The notes under the pieces were generated by a model, which saw only the letters and a list, made by a program, of their open reading frames with translations, had not been told where the DNA came from and ran no database searches. Positions 1 to 11,048 of a DNA stretch of 64,000 nucleotides are shown here, in pieces. The position numbers and the translations under genes were made by a program. Every line of letters begins with the position of its first letter. Position 1 is the stretch's first letter. Source of the stretch: Malaya genurostris (taxonomy: Eukaryota; Arthropoda; Insecta; Diptera; Culicidae); NCBI RefSeq assembly GCF_030247185.1, contig NC_080571.1:166009547-166073546 (forward strand). Reading direction: 5' to 3'.

Positions 1-2
1 TG

Positions 3-1271
3 GAGAGAGTCCAGTATCGTTGCTTGCGTATAGCCTTGGGTTGTATGCAGTCGACTCATACGGGGAGTCTCGAGGTACTGGCGGGAATTCTCCTGTTGAA
101 AAACCGTTTGTGGGATCTCTCATATCGACAACTCATTCGATGTAGAGTCTTTAACCCGTTGGTTATCTATAACTTTGAACGGCTAGTCGAGCTTAATTCT
201 CAGACCCGATTTATGACACTGTGCTTTGATTTCATGTCACGTAACAATAATTCTTCTTCCTACAATCCTCACAGTGTTCGTTTCTATGATACTTCTAATT
301 CTACGGTGTTTTTCGACACATCCATGAAAGAAGATATTTATGGAATCCCGGATCACGTATGCCCTCAAGTGATCCAAAATATTTTTAATGACAAATTTAG
401 AGAAGTCGACTGTAATAAAATGTTTTACACTGACGGATCACATTTCGACGGATCCACTGGCTTCGGTATTTTTAATGAAAATTTCACCGCCTCCTATAAA
501 CTCAGTGATCCGGCTTCAGTTTACGTCGCAGAACTAGCTGCAATTCAGTATACCCTTGAGATCATTGAAACTTTGCCCACAGACCACTACTTCATTGTAT
601 CGGACAGTCTCAGCTCTATTGAGGCTCTTCGCTTAGTGAAGCCTGGAAAGTACTCGCCGTATTTCATGGGGAAAATACGGAAGCAACTGAGTGCTTTATC
701 TGAAAAATCATACCGGATTACCTTGGTTTGGGTCCCATCACATTGTTCCGTAAGGGGAAATGAGATGGCGGACTCACTGGCCAAGGTGGGCGCATTACAA
801 GGCGAAACCTATGAAAGACCAATCTGCTTCAATGAATTTTTCAGTCGTTCTAGTCAAGAGGCACTCGTCAGCTGGCAAACCTCCTGGAATGATGGATATC
901 TAGGACGGTGGTTACATTCCATTATACCGCAGGTATCGACGGGAGCTTGGTTCCGAGGGTTGGATGTGAACCGGGACTTTATTCGCACAATGTCAAGACT
1001 TATGTCAAACCACTCTTTGCTCAAAGCGCATCTTCATCGTGTTGGCCTTAGTGAGAGTAATCTTTGCGTTTGCGGAGACGGTTATCATGACATCGAGCAT
1101 GTTGTTTGGGTGTGCTCCGAGTATTGCGACATCAGACTCCAGCTAATTGATTCCCTTCGGGCCCGAGGTAGACCACCTTATGTTCCAGTCCGTGACGTTT
1201 TGGCAACCCGAGATCTCCTTTACATGACCTACCTCTATAACTTCCTCCAAGCTATAAACGTGCAAATCTAG
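3..1271 (+). CDS. LINE ORF2 C-terminus with RNase H (5' truncated by window edge)
   Basis: The frame is open from base 3, so the true start lies outside the window. It is the end of a non-LTR retrotransposon ORF2: a region after the RT core (ALGCMQSTH), then an RNase H domain with FYTDGS at about residue 140, ELAAIQYTLE, a central DSLSSIEA and WVPSHCSVRGNEMAD, followed by a Cys/His tail (CVCGDGYHDIEHVVWVC). RNase H removes the RNA strand during target-primed reverse transcription. D, E, D and the late D-type residues are all visible, and there is no internal stop. A diverged relative lies on the minus strand at 58,430-60,240. RNase-H-bearing LINEs belong to the I, R1 and LOA groups; I cannot say which from motifs alone. 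Confidence 0.85.
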   Translation, partial: ERVQYRCLRIALGCMQSTHTGSLEVLAGILLLKNRLWDLSYRQLIRCRVFNPLVIYNFERLVELNSQTRFMTLCFDFMSRNNNSSSYNPHSVRFYDTSNSTVFFDTSMKEDIYGIPDHVCPQVIQNIFNDKFREVDCNKMFYTDGSHFDGSTGFGIFNENFTASYKLSDPASVYVAELAAIQYTLEIIETLPTDHYFIVSDSLSSIEALRLVKPGKYSPYFMGKIRKQLSALSEKSYRITLVWVPSHCSVRGNEMADSLAKVGALQGETYERPICFNEFFSRSSQEALVSWQTSWNDGYLGRWLHSIIPQVSTGAWFRGLDVNRDFIRTMSRLMSNHSLLKAHLHRVGLSESNLCVCGDGYHDIEHVVWVCSEYCDIRLQLIDSLRARGRPPYVPVRDVLATRDLLYMTYLYNFLQAINVQI

Positions 1272-1687
1272 TTCCCTCTCTTTCTCTTTCTTTCTTCTAC
1301 AATGGTCCTACCCCAAACGAACTAAATACTGGTCAAGCTGAATTGCTGTAAACCATCCATAAATGACAGACCAACATCAAAGTACACCAACAAAGCATCC
1401 GAGTTTAATATAGTCTCTTCCTCGTTACAATCTGGAGAACGTCGAGAATCCGGAAATGCAAAGTGTGTTTAAAAGATGAAAGCTATTAATGAATGATTTG
1501 TGATATCAAAATATGTTCAAAATCAATACAGTATAGGTCCCACCCTCCTGACACTCCTTTACTAACTCTAGGGGAGCAGGTCGCCCCATAATACTGCTTC
1601 CACTCTTTTCCACCTAACAACAAGACAATCGGCCACGTTAAGCTAACGCAAATGAGCCCAATAAAAATTTTATTATAAAAAAAAAAC
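1272..1687 (+). repeat. LINE 3' untranslated region with A-rich tail
   Basis: Non-coding sequence follows the LINE stop and ends in 'aataaaaattttatt' and a run of ten A at about 1,677-1,686, the expected 3' end of a LINE insertion. The boundary is inferred from the A-run only; no target-site duplication can be checked because the 5' end is outside the window. Confidence 0.5.
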
Positions 1688-3250
1688 CCGGCATGACTCA
1701 TTTAACATAGAATAGACACCAGTGCGAGAGCGAATTTCTTTCGATGACATTTCTGAGAATCAAAGGTTAGCACGCTGCTGTGGGGATCCTCTCTGAAGCA
1801 ACAAACGGTTGCTTATTCTCGTTTCGCGATTCGATTCTGTACAGGTAGTTGATAATTGCAATAGAATCATTTTACTATTGCCGTTTATCAGGGTGGCAAG
1901 TGAATTAGCGATTTCAATTTCCCGGTTTTCCCGGTGCGCGAGACTAAAAATTCCCGGTTTTTTAACATGTCCAAAAAACATCGAGAGTTGAGAAACAACT
2001 ATTTTTCGGGTATCTCCTTGGATACCTCATCCATAGTTTGTCCAAACGTTCATCTTCTGAACTAGGTCCAGTCCAATATATTCCATCTTTATTTTGTCTT
2101 TTACTTTTTTTCTTTTAGTAACTTCGATGTGGCAATATGATTAAAAAAGAAAAATATCTCTCCAACGGTGATGAAAGTGATCAGTCTTGCCTTTCATGAA
2201 GGATTGAAGCATCAAAATTCTTGCAATTTCCTTGAACAATCAACACAATTTATTTAAACTTCTTGCTTTTTTCCAAAAATGCTCTTAAGCGCAGCTTTCA
2301 CATCATATTCGACGATTATTGGTGGTGTTTTGTAGTTTTCCAGAAATATCATCAGTTATTTGAAAGCCTAATGATGAAAAATTAAATTTAAAGTCTTACA
2401 ATTAAAATTAAAATAATTATTTTTCGAACTCTTCAATCATTTTCAAGACTAACACTGAATCAGTCTTTTAAAGGCTACCTGGAAAATCAGTTGACCAGTT
2501 GTGCAGTGCACCAGGTGCACATGAGGACCATATACGATATCCCTTCAGAGTTGGGTTTTGGCGAGAGAACAAAATCCTTCTAGATTTCTTAAAATGTACG
2601 CTTGTCACTTTGGAAAAACAACAGCAATCTATGACTCTAGTGACTGAGATTATCTAAATTTGATTCTCTTATCATCGACACTGAACAGGCTCTTCCGAAC
2701 TCTGAAAAACCAGTTTCAGCTGTCAAAGAAGGAAATCAAATACTCTTTGCAAACGGTGGATAAAATGAAATTCGACAGTATTATCACAATTTTACATTAC
2801 TGAGACAAATTTTGGTGAAATTAGTGGAATCATTAGCTGGCAACTAATAACACGACTCCTAAGAATTCTTTAAAAAAATTATTAAACATGTTACCTGATG
2901 TTACTTTTACCATTATGCATACTTATTCTGAAATTTGAAAACTGTTAGCACAAAAACAAATAACTCATTTTAATTCTGGTATTTAAAAATGAATTTAAAT
3001 TTATTGATGTGTAATTGAATTTATTGAATTTATTGTAAAACCTAGATCACAATACACTACTTACCCTAATTAATTTGAAAGCAATCTAAAATTTGTAAAA
3101 TCTAATAAGCTAAAATAGTACGACAATTTCATCACATGCGTAAGCGAGATACAATGATTTGATAGCAAATCAAGGCCAGTATATATGTACTTTAGAGAAC
3201 AATAGATCAGGCCAATAAAAGGACTTAAGAATCTTACATTCGAGAGAGTA
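1688..3250. other. No gene seen; AT-rich intergenic or decayed repeat
   Basis: No coding region, RNA gene or clear repeat border is supported. Near 1,910-1,960 there are two 'ttcccggtttt' copies. Short reading frames on both strands have no domain signature. Confidence 0.4.
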
Positions 3251-3254
3251 ATAA

Positions 3255-3322
3255 ACCAGATTGAAACGATACACATCGTCTTTTCGTCGCTACACCAGAT
3301 TGAAACGATACACATCGCTTTC
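3255..3322. repeat. Short tandem duplication
   Basis: The string 'ccagattgaaacgatacaca' followed by 'tcg' occurs twice, at about 3,255 and 3,296 (period 41). It lies upstream of the putative BEL LTR. Confidence 0.8.
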
Positions 3323-3510
3323 GTTGCTAGTCTGCACCGGTAGTTTAATTCGGTAAATCGAACATCCGAACATTCTTTGGGACTTAGAATCTTTCCGGAG
3401 TGTTGCATAATTCGAATGCTTAGTGGCTTGCCCTGCACTTTCCAGCCAGAAAGTGGGGAAGCAAAATGCATTAGTGCACACAGTCCAACCGCTATTGTGA
3501 TACAGAGGTG

Positions 3511-3963
3511 TGTTGTGAACGTGGTGACAACCAAATTTGGTTGAGGCTGAAGGCCGTTAAGTAAACCTTCGTATTCCGTCATCTCAAGCCCATTCGATTG
3601 ATCATCTGGTCCTTCGAACCGGATACGAAGGACAATCCATAGGCCAAAAGGTGCTTGTGACCACGTTGTCACGAAGATAAAGGTGTATTGTTGGAAGTAG
3701 CCATTTTGCGCGCGTACCCAAGCCAAGCCAACAAGTGTGATTTGCTATTGTGTTATGCACATTGTTGGCGCTATAAAACAAATAAGATCATTCTGGTTTC
3801 CTTTGTGCGTTTTGTCACAGCCAAGGTGACGCTGTTCTCGTAACGGCAGGTGTCAGATTGTGACAAATTTCGTGATATTGTTCATATCCATCTTGCTAGT
3901 GACATACTTCTGCTATCAGTATCAAAAACAGTGCATATCTAAAATCTAATTTGAGAGTGTTCA
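3511..3963 (+). repeat. Putative 5' LTR of the BEL/Pao element
   Basis: The segment starts TGTTGTGAACG and ends TTCA just before a TGG-starting, PBS-like stretch, and contains 'ctataaaac' at about 3,771, a possible TATA box. The 3' LTR has been lost, so the ends cannot be confirmed by comparison. A 218-residue minus-strand frame across it is most likely an antisense shadow. Confidence 0.35.
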
Positions 3964-3969
3964 TACCTT

Positions 3970-3987
3970 TGGTGGTCGATACGTCCG
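3970..3987 (+). promoter_or_regulatory. Putative primer-binding site of the BEL element
   Basis: The sequence TGGTGGTCGATACGTCCG begins with TGG, complementary to a tRNA CCA end, and lies about 150 bp before the gag ATG at 4,139. The priming tRNA was not identified. Confidence 0.3.
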
Positions 3988-4138
3988 CGTCGGGAAGGAG
4001 TTCACGTTCGTATCCGCGACGCGTCGGGAAGGAGGTTCGATCCGGGAAGGAGTTACCACGTGCCGTCGCACCCACGTGTCGTCGCGTGTGCGAATCGAGT
4101 GTCGTTGACTGTCTAGAGAATATCGACATCGTCGGAAG

Positions 4139-6256
4139 ATGGCCACCAAGAAGCTCAAAGACAAAAAACTCAAGGACAAATTTACTGTCCGGAAGTCACT
4201 CATTTCGTCCCTGGACACAGTTGAAGCATTTGTAGAAAATTATGAGGAAGACCGCGATTTTCCTCAAATACCGGTTTGGTTGGACTTATTAGACCAAGTG
4301 TATCGCGATTTCGGAAAAATCCAAATGGACATAGAAAAGATGGATAATGGAGAAGCTCCTTTAGTGAAACATTTACAAGAAAGGAGAGAATTTGAATCTC
4401 GATACTGTGCAACAAAGGGATGGTTAATGAATAGGAGACTAGTGGATTTGAATTCCACTATCAATGCTACGCACGCCAATGTACCGCAACCGTCAAGTTT
4501 TCATTTGCGACTGCCGAAAATAGATTTGCCAAAATTCGATGGTGATTATTCTCGGTGGTTAGGATTTCGGGACACCTTCAAGTCTATGGTCCATGACGTA
4601 GCTGAAATTCCACTTGTAGCCAAACTACAGTTTCTACTCCAGTCGTTAGAAGGTGAGGCTCGTAAACCTTATGAAACGGTTGACATTGAATCGTCGAATT
4701 ACATCACTACCTGGGAAGCACTCCTGAAGCGCTATGATAACAAGCGCTTTCTCAAGAAGCAATTGTTCCGGACATTACATGACATCGCTCCAATTCGGAA
4801 AGAATCTTCCCAAGATCTACACAACCTAGTAGACGGTTTTCAACGTCACGTGAAAGCATTGGCTAAACTCGGAGAAGCAGTGGAAACTTGGGACACACCT
4901 CTAGTGTGTATGCTGTCGTACAAGATTGATTCGTTGACACTTAGAGCATGGGAGGAATATGCTTCTAAACTGGATAATGTTGGCTATGATTCGATGGTTG
5001 AATTTCTATATCAACGAGTACGAATCCTACAGACAGTGTCCTCCGAAATACTTCATCGTACTCAAACAGCGTCGGTCAAGGTGGCCGGCTCAAACACAAT
5101 CACCAGAAGGATCCAAACTCCAAAGTTAGTAGCAAATACAGCAGCTTCGAGTTCTCGCGGAAACTCTCCTACCTGTGTATCGTGCTCAGATAAACATCTG
5201 TTGTTCCAGTGCCCTACATTTCAAGGACTTCCCGTTGGACAACGTCGAGAATTAATATCTAACAAACGCCTTTGTTGGAATTGTTTTAAATCGTCTCACA
5301 TAGCGCGAAATTGCGATTCGAAATATACATGTCGCCATTGTCACGAACGACATCACACACTACTTCATCAGACACCAGTTTCGAATCAAGCATCGAAAGC
5401 TAGTTCTTTTCAACAACCAGCAGCACTTACAGTTGAAAGTGGGCAAAGAAGCGAACCGCCATCATTAGCAGAAGTAAGCATGCCAGCACAACGTAGTTCA
5501 CCTAGCACTGTGTTTCTTTCGACGGTGGCTTTTTGGGTCGAGGATAAATTTGGAAAACCACATAGCGCCCGAGCATTGATTGACTCCGGTTCGCAATCGA
5601 ATTTCATCTCCTTGCTTGCTCATCGATTGTGTTTACGACCAGAGCGAACAAGTATTCCCATTACTGGCATTGGAGAGGCTACAGTAACAGTAACGCAATC
5701 CGTCGCTTGCACTATACGTTCCAAGAATGATCAGTATTCAAGTGAATTGCAGTTTTTAGTTCTCCCGAAACCGACGGCGGAGCTTCCGTCAACTAATGTT
5801 GATATATCGTCGTGGAAAATACCATCAAATATTGCTTTAGCCGATCCTACGTTCAATATTTCCGGTCGGATCGATATTCTTCTCGGCATCGAGCACTTTC
5901 ATGAATACTTAAGGAATGGCAGAATCATCCTTGGCGAAGGATCTCCCGTTTTATTTGAGACAGTTTTTGGTTGGGCCGTTATTGGACGGTGGTATGGTAC
6001 AACTCCACCATCTACTCCAGTTTGTCATACAACTATAACACGATGCAACTTAGAATCCGTCCTGGAGCGCTTATGGCAATTGGAGACGGTGGAACTTGAT
6101 CGTCGCTATTCGGCGGAAGAACTCATGTGTGAAAGGCTGTTCGAGACAACAACTACACGGAATCGTAGCGGACGGTACGTAGTTCGACTTCCACGCACGG
6201 ATAATCCAAAAATTTACCTTGGCGAATCTAGAAGTATAGCTAAAAACGTTTCCTAA
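4139..6256 (+). CDS. BEL/Pao gag-protease (first part of a frameshifted gag-pol)
   Basis: This 705-residue frame encodes the capsid region and protease of a BEL/Pao LTR retrotransposon. It has a gag core around residues 120-300 (LPKFDGDYSRWLGF), then zinc-knuckle Cys/His clusters near residues 345-425 (CVSCSDKHLLFQCP; CWNCFKSSHIARNC; CRHCHERHHTLLH), then an aspartic protease with ALIDSGSQSNFIS near residue 480. The Gag coats RNA in virus-like particles and the protease matures the polyprotein. BEL elements usually have one gag-pol ORF; here the frame is lost at about 6,242, where one base appears to be missing in an A-run, and pol continues in the next frame. Confidence 0.92.
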   Translation: MATKKLKDKKLKDKFTVRKSLISSLDTVEAFVENYEEDRDFPQIPVWLDLLDQVYRDFGKIQMDIEKMDNGEAPLVKHLQERREFESRYCATKGWLMNRRLVDLNSTINATHANVPQPSSFHLRLPKIDLPKFDGDYSRWLGFRDTFKSMVHDVAEIPLVAKLQFLLQSLEGEARKPYETVDIESSNYITTWEALLKRYDNKRFLKKQLFRTLHDIAPIRKESSQDLHNLVDGFQRHVKALAKLGEAVETWDTPLVCMLSYKIDSLTLRAWEEYASKLDNVGYDSMVEFLYQRVRILQTVSSEILHRTQTASVKVAGSNTITRRIQTPKLVANTAASSSRGNSPTCVSCSDKHLLFQCPTFQGLPVGQRRELISNKRLCWNCFKSSHIARNCDSKYTCRHCHERHHTLLHQTPVSNQASKASSFQQPAALTVESGQRSEPPSLAEVSMPAQRSSPSTVFLSTVAFWVEDKFGKPHSARALIDSGSQSNFISLLAHRLCLRPERTSIPITGIGEATVTVTQSVACTIRSKNDQYSSELQFLVLPKPTAELPSTNVDISSWKIPSNIALADPTFNISGRIDILLGIEHFHEYLRNGRIILGEGSPVLFETVFGWAVIGRWYGTTPPSTPVCHTTITRCNLESVLERLWQLETVELDRRYSAEELMCERLFETTTTRNRSGRYVVRLPRTDNPKIYLGESRSIAKNVS

Positions 6257-7656
6257 GTCTAGAACGACGGTTCAGTCGAGAAGAAGCCACGAAGTCGGCG
6301 TATCTCGATTTTATGGACGAATATTTGCAACTCAACCATATGTGCAAAATCGGCAATCCAATCAACGAGACTGTTATTCATAGTTATCTTCCACACCACC
6401 CGGTGTTTAAAACTACTAGCAGTACGACTAAAACTCGTGTCGTGTTCGACGCTTCGTGCCGCACTACATCCGGCTACTCACTCAACGATCTACTCCTCGT
6501 TGGTCCCGTTGTGCAGCAGGACCTCTTGTCTATTGTGTTGCGCTTTCGTATTAGACCGATTGCGCTTGTGGCGGACATTGAGAAAATGTACCGAAAAATA
6601 GAAATTCATCAAGACGATCGTGCCCTACAACGAATTCTGTGGCGGAGGCACCCTTTAGATCCGATTACAACATACGAACTACGAACAGTCACTTATGGGA
6701 CTGCATCTGCGCCATTCCTCGCGACGCGCACTCTCATCCAACTCGCTAAAGATGAAGGAGGAAGGTTTCCTATGGCTAAAGACGTAGTGCAAGAAGACTT
6801 CTATGTCGACGACTTGATCAGCGGTTCAGACAATCTTCAAAAGGCCATTCAACTACGTCGAGAATTGACTGCAATGCTGCAGTCCGCTGGAATGCCACTA
6901 CGGAAATGGGCTTCCAACTCTTGTGAGGTATTGGCGGAAATTCCTGAGGCTGATTTAGGAATTAAACCATTTTATGACCTTTCCGACGACCAGTCGGTAA
7001 CAACGCTTGGGCTAGTGTGGGAACCAAACTCAGACATCCTTCGGTTCAAAACTCAACTCCAACCGCCCGCAGCCATACTTACAAGAAGAAACGTACTTTC
7101 ATACATCGCTCAAATGTATGACCCACTGGGTCTAATAGGTCCTGTAATTTCAACCGCCAAGCAGTTTATGCAACGCTTGTGGACGTTATCTTCGAATGAT
7201 GGTAAATCATATGCCTGGGATGAACCACTTCCTGAGAAGATTCAACGTGAATGGAAAGAATTTCACGCTACTTTGAACATCATCAGTGACATTCGAGTGC
7301 CTCGTTTCATCTCGGTGGCTGGAGCAACAAATATCCAATTGCATTTCTTTTCGAACGCTTCCGAGAAGGCGTACGGCGCCTGTGTCTACCTGCGCCCTGA
7401 AGACAGTCAACAAAATGTATACGTCCACCTTTTGGCGGCCAAATCGAAGGTGGCGCCGTTGAAGACTCGCCACAGCATTGCCCGACTAGAACTTTGTGCG
7501 GCTCTCCTCGCCACGCAGCTGTTTAAAAAGGTATTTTGTTCTCTTAAAGTTAATGCGGATGTGTTTTTCTGGGTAGATTCCATGACGGTGCTTCAGTGGC
7601 TTAAAGCAGCGTCCTCCTGTTGGAAAACTTTTGTTGGAAATCGAGTGTCCAAAATA
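6244..7656 (+). CDS. BEL/Pao reverse transcriptase and start of RNase H
   Basis: Reading from 6,244 continues the polyprotein (RRFSREEATKSAYLDF) past the gag frameshift. RT motifs are VVFDAS, VADIEKMYRKI and the catalytic FYVDD near 6,800. RNase H begins with FFSNASEKAYGA (the usual TDAS is altered to SNAS) and SIARLELCAALLA, and reaches WVDSMTVLQW. The frame breaks again between about 7,636 and 7,656, after VGNRVSKI; the open frame runs on to 7,872 but with non-homologous residues. The RT copies element RNA into cDNA. Confidence 0.9.
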
Positions 7657-9015
7657 CCACCGGGTATCCTTGGAATCAGGTGCCTGGCAAGGAAAACCCG
7701 GCTGACGAGCTTTCTCGTGGTCTCACTCCCTACGAGCTACTTAACCAGAAGCGATGGTGGACAGGTCCCACGTGGATCAAACTCACCAAAGATCACTGGC
7801 CGAAGCAACATGTTGAAGCAGATATATCTGAGACGTTCGCTGTTGAACGTAAAGCATGCTTACTGTCTGTAGCACCTCCTAAATGCTCATTTGGCGAACA
7901 ACTGTTTAACCGTTACTCTTCCTACACCGTTCTACGCAGAACCGTAGCTTACATTCTTCGCTATATGAGAGCATTGCATATTTCGGCTTCCAACACTCAA
8001 CCGGATGGTGCATGTGCGGCTTCTTCGACAGTATCACGTGATACACATACTTACCTGACAACTGATGATTTGCAAGATGCCGAACTTACGATTTGTCGAC
8101 TTTCTCAGCGCGAAACCTTTTCATCGGAATTAAATGCTCTACGATTAGGTAAACCAGTTGGAAATAATTCTGTCATGAAGTGGATCAAGCCAATAATGTC
8201 CAGTGATGGTCTTATCAGAGTCGGAGGCCGAATTCGACATTCTGGTGTTCCTGATGCAATGAAACATCCGATCGTCATATCTAGTAAGCAGCGTTTGGCA
8301 CACCTTCTGGCTGTTCATTATCATACATATCTGCTGCATGCAGGGCCGCAACTCATGATGTGCACAATTAAGCAAAAATTCTGGTTGATCGCCGGCAGAG
8401 ATCTACTTCGTCAAGTATACCACCAATGTCACACCTGCTTTCGTCACAAGCCAGTTCTCGTTCAGCAGACAACCGCTGATCTTCCAACTTCCAGGGTAAC
8501 TCCATCACGACCGTTTGCGGTTTCTGGAATCGATTATTGCGGTCCATTATATCTTCGCGGACCTTATCGAAGGGCTGGAGCGATAAAGGCATACATTGCA
8601 GTGTTTGTCTGCTTCTCAACCCGTGCTGTACATCTCGAGCTCGTGAGCGACCTCTCAGCAGCAGCCTTTCTCGCTGCTCTAAAAAGATTTATTGCTCGAC
8701 GTGGCATGGTTCGGGAGCTTCACTCGGACAATGCCACGAACTTTAAAGGCGCATCAAACGAATTAAACCATCTTTACAAACTACTTAAGACCGACAATAG
8801 TAGCCGCAAATTAATTTTCGACTGGTGCGCTAATGTAGAAATAGTGTGGAAATTCATACCCCCGCGCGCTCCCCACTTTGGCGGCTTGTGGGAGGCGGCG
8901 GTTAAATTTGCAAAGAATCACCTTCTGAAGGAAGTTCGTGGTACTACGGCCACCCAGGAAGAAATGCTTACACTCCTCGCACAAGTAGAAATGTGCCTCA
9001 ATTCGACAATTTGTG
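7650..9015 (+). CDS. BEL/Pao RNase H end and integrase (3' truncated)
   Basis: The open frame 7,620-9,038 resumes the polyprotein with NPADELSRG, the end of the RNase H module, and WWTGPTWI. It then has an HHCC-type zinc module (HAGPQLMMCTIKQKFW, CHTCFRHK) and the DDE integrase core: GIDYCGPL (first Asp), LHSDNATNFKGA (second Asp) and FGGLWEAAVKFAK (Glu). The integrase inserts cDNA into the host chromosome. Homology stops near 9,015 after MCLNSTI, so the conserved C-terminus and the 3' LTR are missing. The element was truncated at a junction with other repeat DNA. Confidence 0.9.
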
Positions 9016-9077
9016 ACAAAGGGGGGATGAGAAGTTAAAAATCGTCAAAAAAGTGTGACGTCTTTTATGGACAGCCC
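9016..9077. repeat. Short linker between the BEL and LINE fragments
   Basis: About 60 bp ('tttgtgacaaaggggggatg' through 'cgtcaaaaaagtgtgacgtc') that belongs to neither the integrase nor the endonuclease frame. It looks like a piece of a third repeat; the family is not identified. Confidence 0.4.
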
Positions 9078-10013
9078 CCTAGCAAATTCAGCATTCCACC
9101 AAGGAGTTTCTCTAGTAGCTCGCACAATCCGAAGTAGACAAGCCTCTTCATATGGTGCAACTTTGAGTGAGTTTATCTCGTCGACAACATTTCCCAAATC
9201 AATTGGGGTTTCAATTGTTGGTTGGTATCCGTAAAATCTAGTCGCCAAGCCCTCTTCATAGAGGTCCCAGTTCGTAGATTTGGGATTACGATACGTGATA
9301 ATATCAAATTTAACATTTGAATGATTAAAGAAGATGTACTTATGATCAGACAACGAAGGTTCGAGCTCATCGGAGACGAGCCAATTCACCAACTCATGCG
9401 CAATTCTATCAGAGCAGAGAGTTACGTCCAATACCTCCTCTCTTCCAGATCTCGCAAAAGTTTGACGATTTCCTGCATTGACTATGTGCAGGTTTGTACT
9501 GCTCACAAATTCCATCATATCAGAGCCTCTCGAATTTATATCTGTGCTGCCCCAAATGATATGGTGAGCATTGATGTCACTGCCGTTTACAAGCGGTAAA
9601 TCACTTTTGCAGCAGTATGATACAACCTTTTTGAAGTCATCGTTTGGCGAAAGTTGGTTATGCGGCCAATATGTCGAACAATAGACATATTTTCTGTCTA
9701 TGCCATCAATAGTCATACCAACTGTGACAGCACAAATATCCCGAGTTGTGAGCTCCGATATGAGAGAAACATCGAGAACACTATTTGCAAGTATGCATGC
9801 TCGAGGCATTTCACGTGGATTAGTCATACCGTTATTGTTGAAGGCAACAACGACTGGGTTTAACAATTTTCCAACGTAGAAGTTTCCCTTTTGGGAATAT
9901 GGTTCTTGAACAAAAGCTATAGAAGCTGTACCTTCTTGCTGAAGTCTGGATAGATTTATAGTTGCTGTACGTTTATGCTGGAGATTGATTTGTGCTACTC
10001 TAACCATTATCAA
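9078..10013 (-). CDS. LINE apurinic-like endonuclease domain (ORF2 N-terminus, 3' truncated)
   Basis: The minus-strand frame starting at 10,013 encodes the endonuclease of a non-LTR retrotransposon of the RNase-H-bearing type (I/R1/LOA). Visible signatures are MVRVAQINLQHKR, FVQEPY (catalytic Glu), DINAHHIIWGS (Asp and Asn), FARSGREEVLDVTL and LSDHKYIFF. This domain nicks the target DNA to prime reverse transcription. The match ends at TPWWNAEFARG; no RT follows. The last residues to the stop at 9,045 come from the linker. It stands tail-to-tail with the BEL fragment. It could belong to the same family as the LINE at 3-1,271, but the two share no overlapping region to test this. Confidence 0.85.
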
Positions 10014-10189
10014 TTAGAGTAATGAACACTCCATCTCCAGCACTTATCGTACAACAACTAGAAGAAACCAAATATATTGGCTTATAACCGTCTATAGCGA
10101 ATCATGTAAGGATTTTTTAAAATGTTTTAATCATTTAAATCCTACGAGTTGCGAAGAAAGAAGTCGTCCACTGTGCCAGAGCTTCGCTT

Positions 10190-10355
10190 AACACAGTAAG
10201 GGAAAACCCCAAGACATTCCGTTCACGACTGCATTATTTAACCTCCTGCAGCCATTCAGTCATCGGCACAGAAATACACCTTGACTTAGGAGATCCTATT
10301 TTTGTGGCCAATTCTTGGTAGAAAATAATTCCGCCGGATGCCACATGGCTTACCT
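10190..10355. repeat. Dispersed repeat, copy 1 (see 63,737-63,925)
   Basis: From 'cagtaagggaaaa' through 'cattcagtcatcggcac' to 'attccgccggatgccaca' this segment matches 63,737-63,925 closely, except for an extra 35 bp or so in the second copy. On the minus strand it includes the end of a frame (EWLQEVK stop). The family is unknown; it may be LINE leader or ORF1 sequence. Confidence 0.6.
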
Positions 10356-10639
10356 GTTTGGTGGACTTATACCACCGGTACAGGTGGACCGTAGCGTTAT
10401 TCTTAGCCAGTTGGGAAACCGCTACCGACACTACACGGCTATCTAGGCTGCTCAGAGAGGGAAGTGGACATTGATGGTCAACTTCCATGGATGGCCGAGC
10501 AGCCAGAAAACGAACACATACAAACCTCAGCTTGGAAAAAAAATAAAAAACTTTACAACAAAACAAAAGACTACAACGCGATGTTAACAAGCTGAGGTTA
10601 TTACAATTAACGGTTATCACAAGCGAAGAAGGCAATACC

Positions 10640-11048
10640 CTATATTTCCAGATCTGGAAGTCGCATCCGGATGAAATTCAGGAATTAGGTATGGGATCAC
10701 AGGACCTTTCATTTGATCCTAAGTTTGTAAAAATCGGTCACGCCATCTATGAGGAAAGTTAGAACACATATTTTGATTATTTTGCACATTTTACCTTATA
10801 ACTCTGGAACCGGAAATCGGATCCAAATAATATTCAGGAATTTTGTATGGGACCACAAGACCTTTCATTTGAATCTAAGTTTGTGAAAATCGGATCAGCC
10901 ATCACTGAGAAAAGTTACACACACATACAGACATTTTGCGTACTCGACGAACTGAGTAGAATGGTATATGACACTCAGCCCTCCGGGCCTCGGTTCAAAA
11001 GTCGGATTTCACAGTGATTGCATAACCTTTCTATATGAGAAAGGCAAA
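10640..11048 (+). repeat. Mosquito tandem-unit repeat, two units plus terminal module
   Basis: Two diverged units carry the signature 'ctggaaccggaaatcggatc', 'gacctttcatttga(a)tc' and 'aaaatcgg'. They are followed by a terminal module with 'cgacgaactgagtagaatgg', 'ccctccgggcctcggttc' and 'ctttctatatgagaaaggca'. Further copies of the same family lie at 17,430-18,900 (+), 19,930-20,345 (-) and 25,978-26,290 (-). Confidence 0.8.

Noticed and set aside
3070..3726. 218-residue minus-strand ORF as a membrane-protein gene
   Set aside because: It overlaps the putative BEL LTR and a short tandem duplication, and shows no recognisable domain. Most likely an antisense shadow.
6239..6256. Programmed -1 frameshift between BEL gag and pol
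   Set aside because: 'ctaaaaac' does not give the X-XXY-YYZ slippery heptamer in frame, and BEL elements normally use one ORF. A missing base is simpler.
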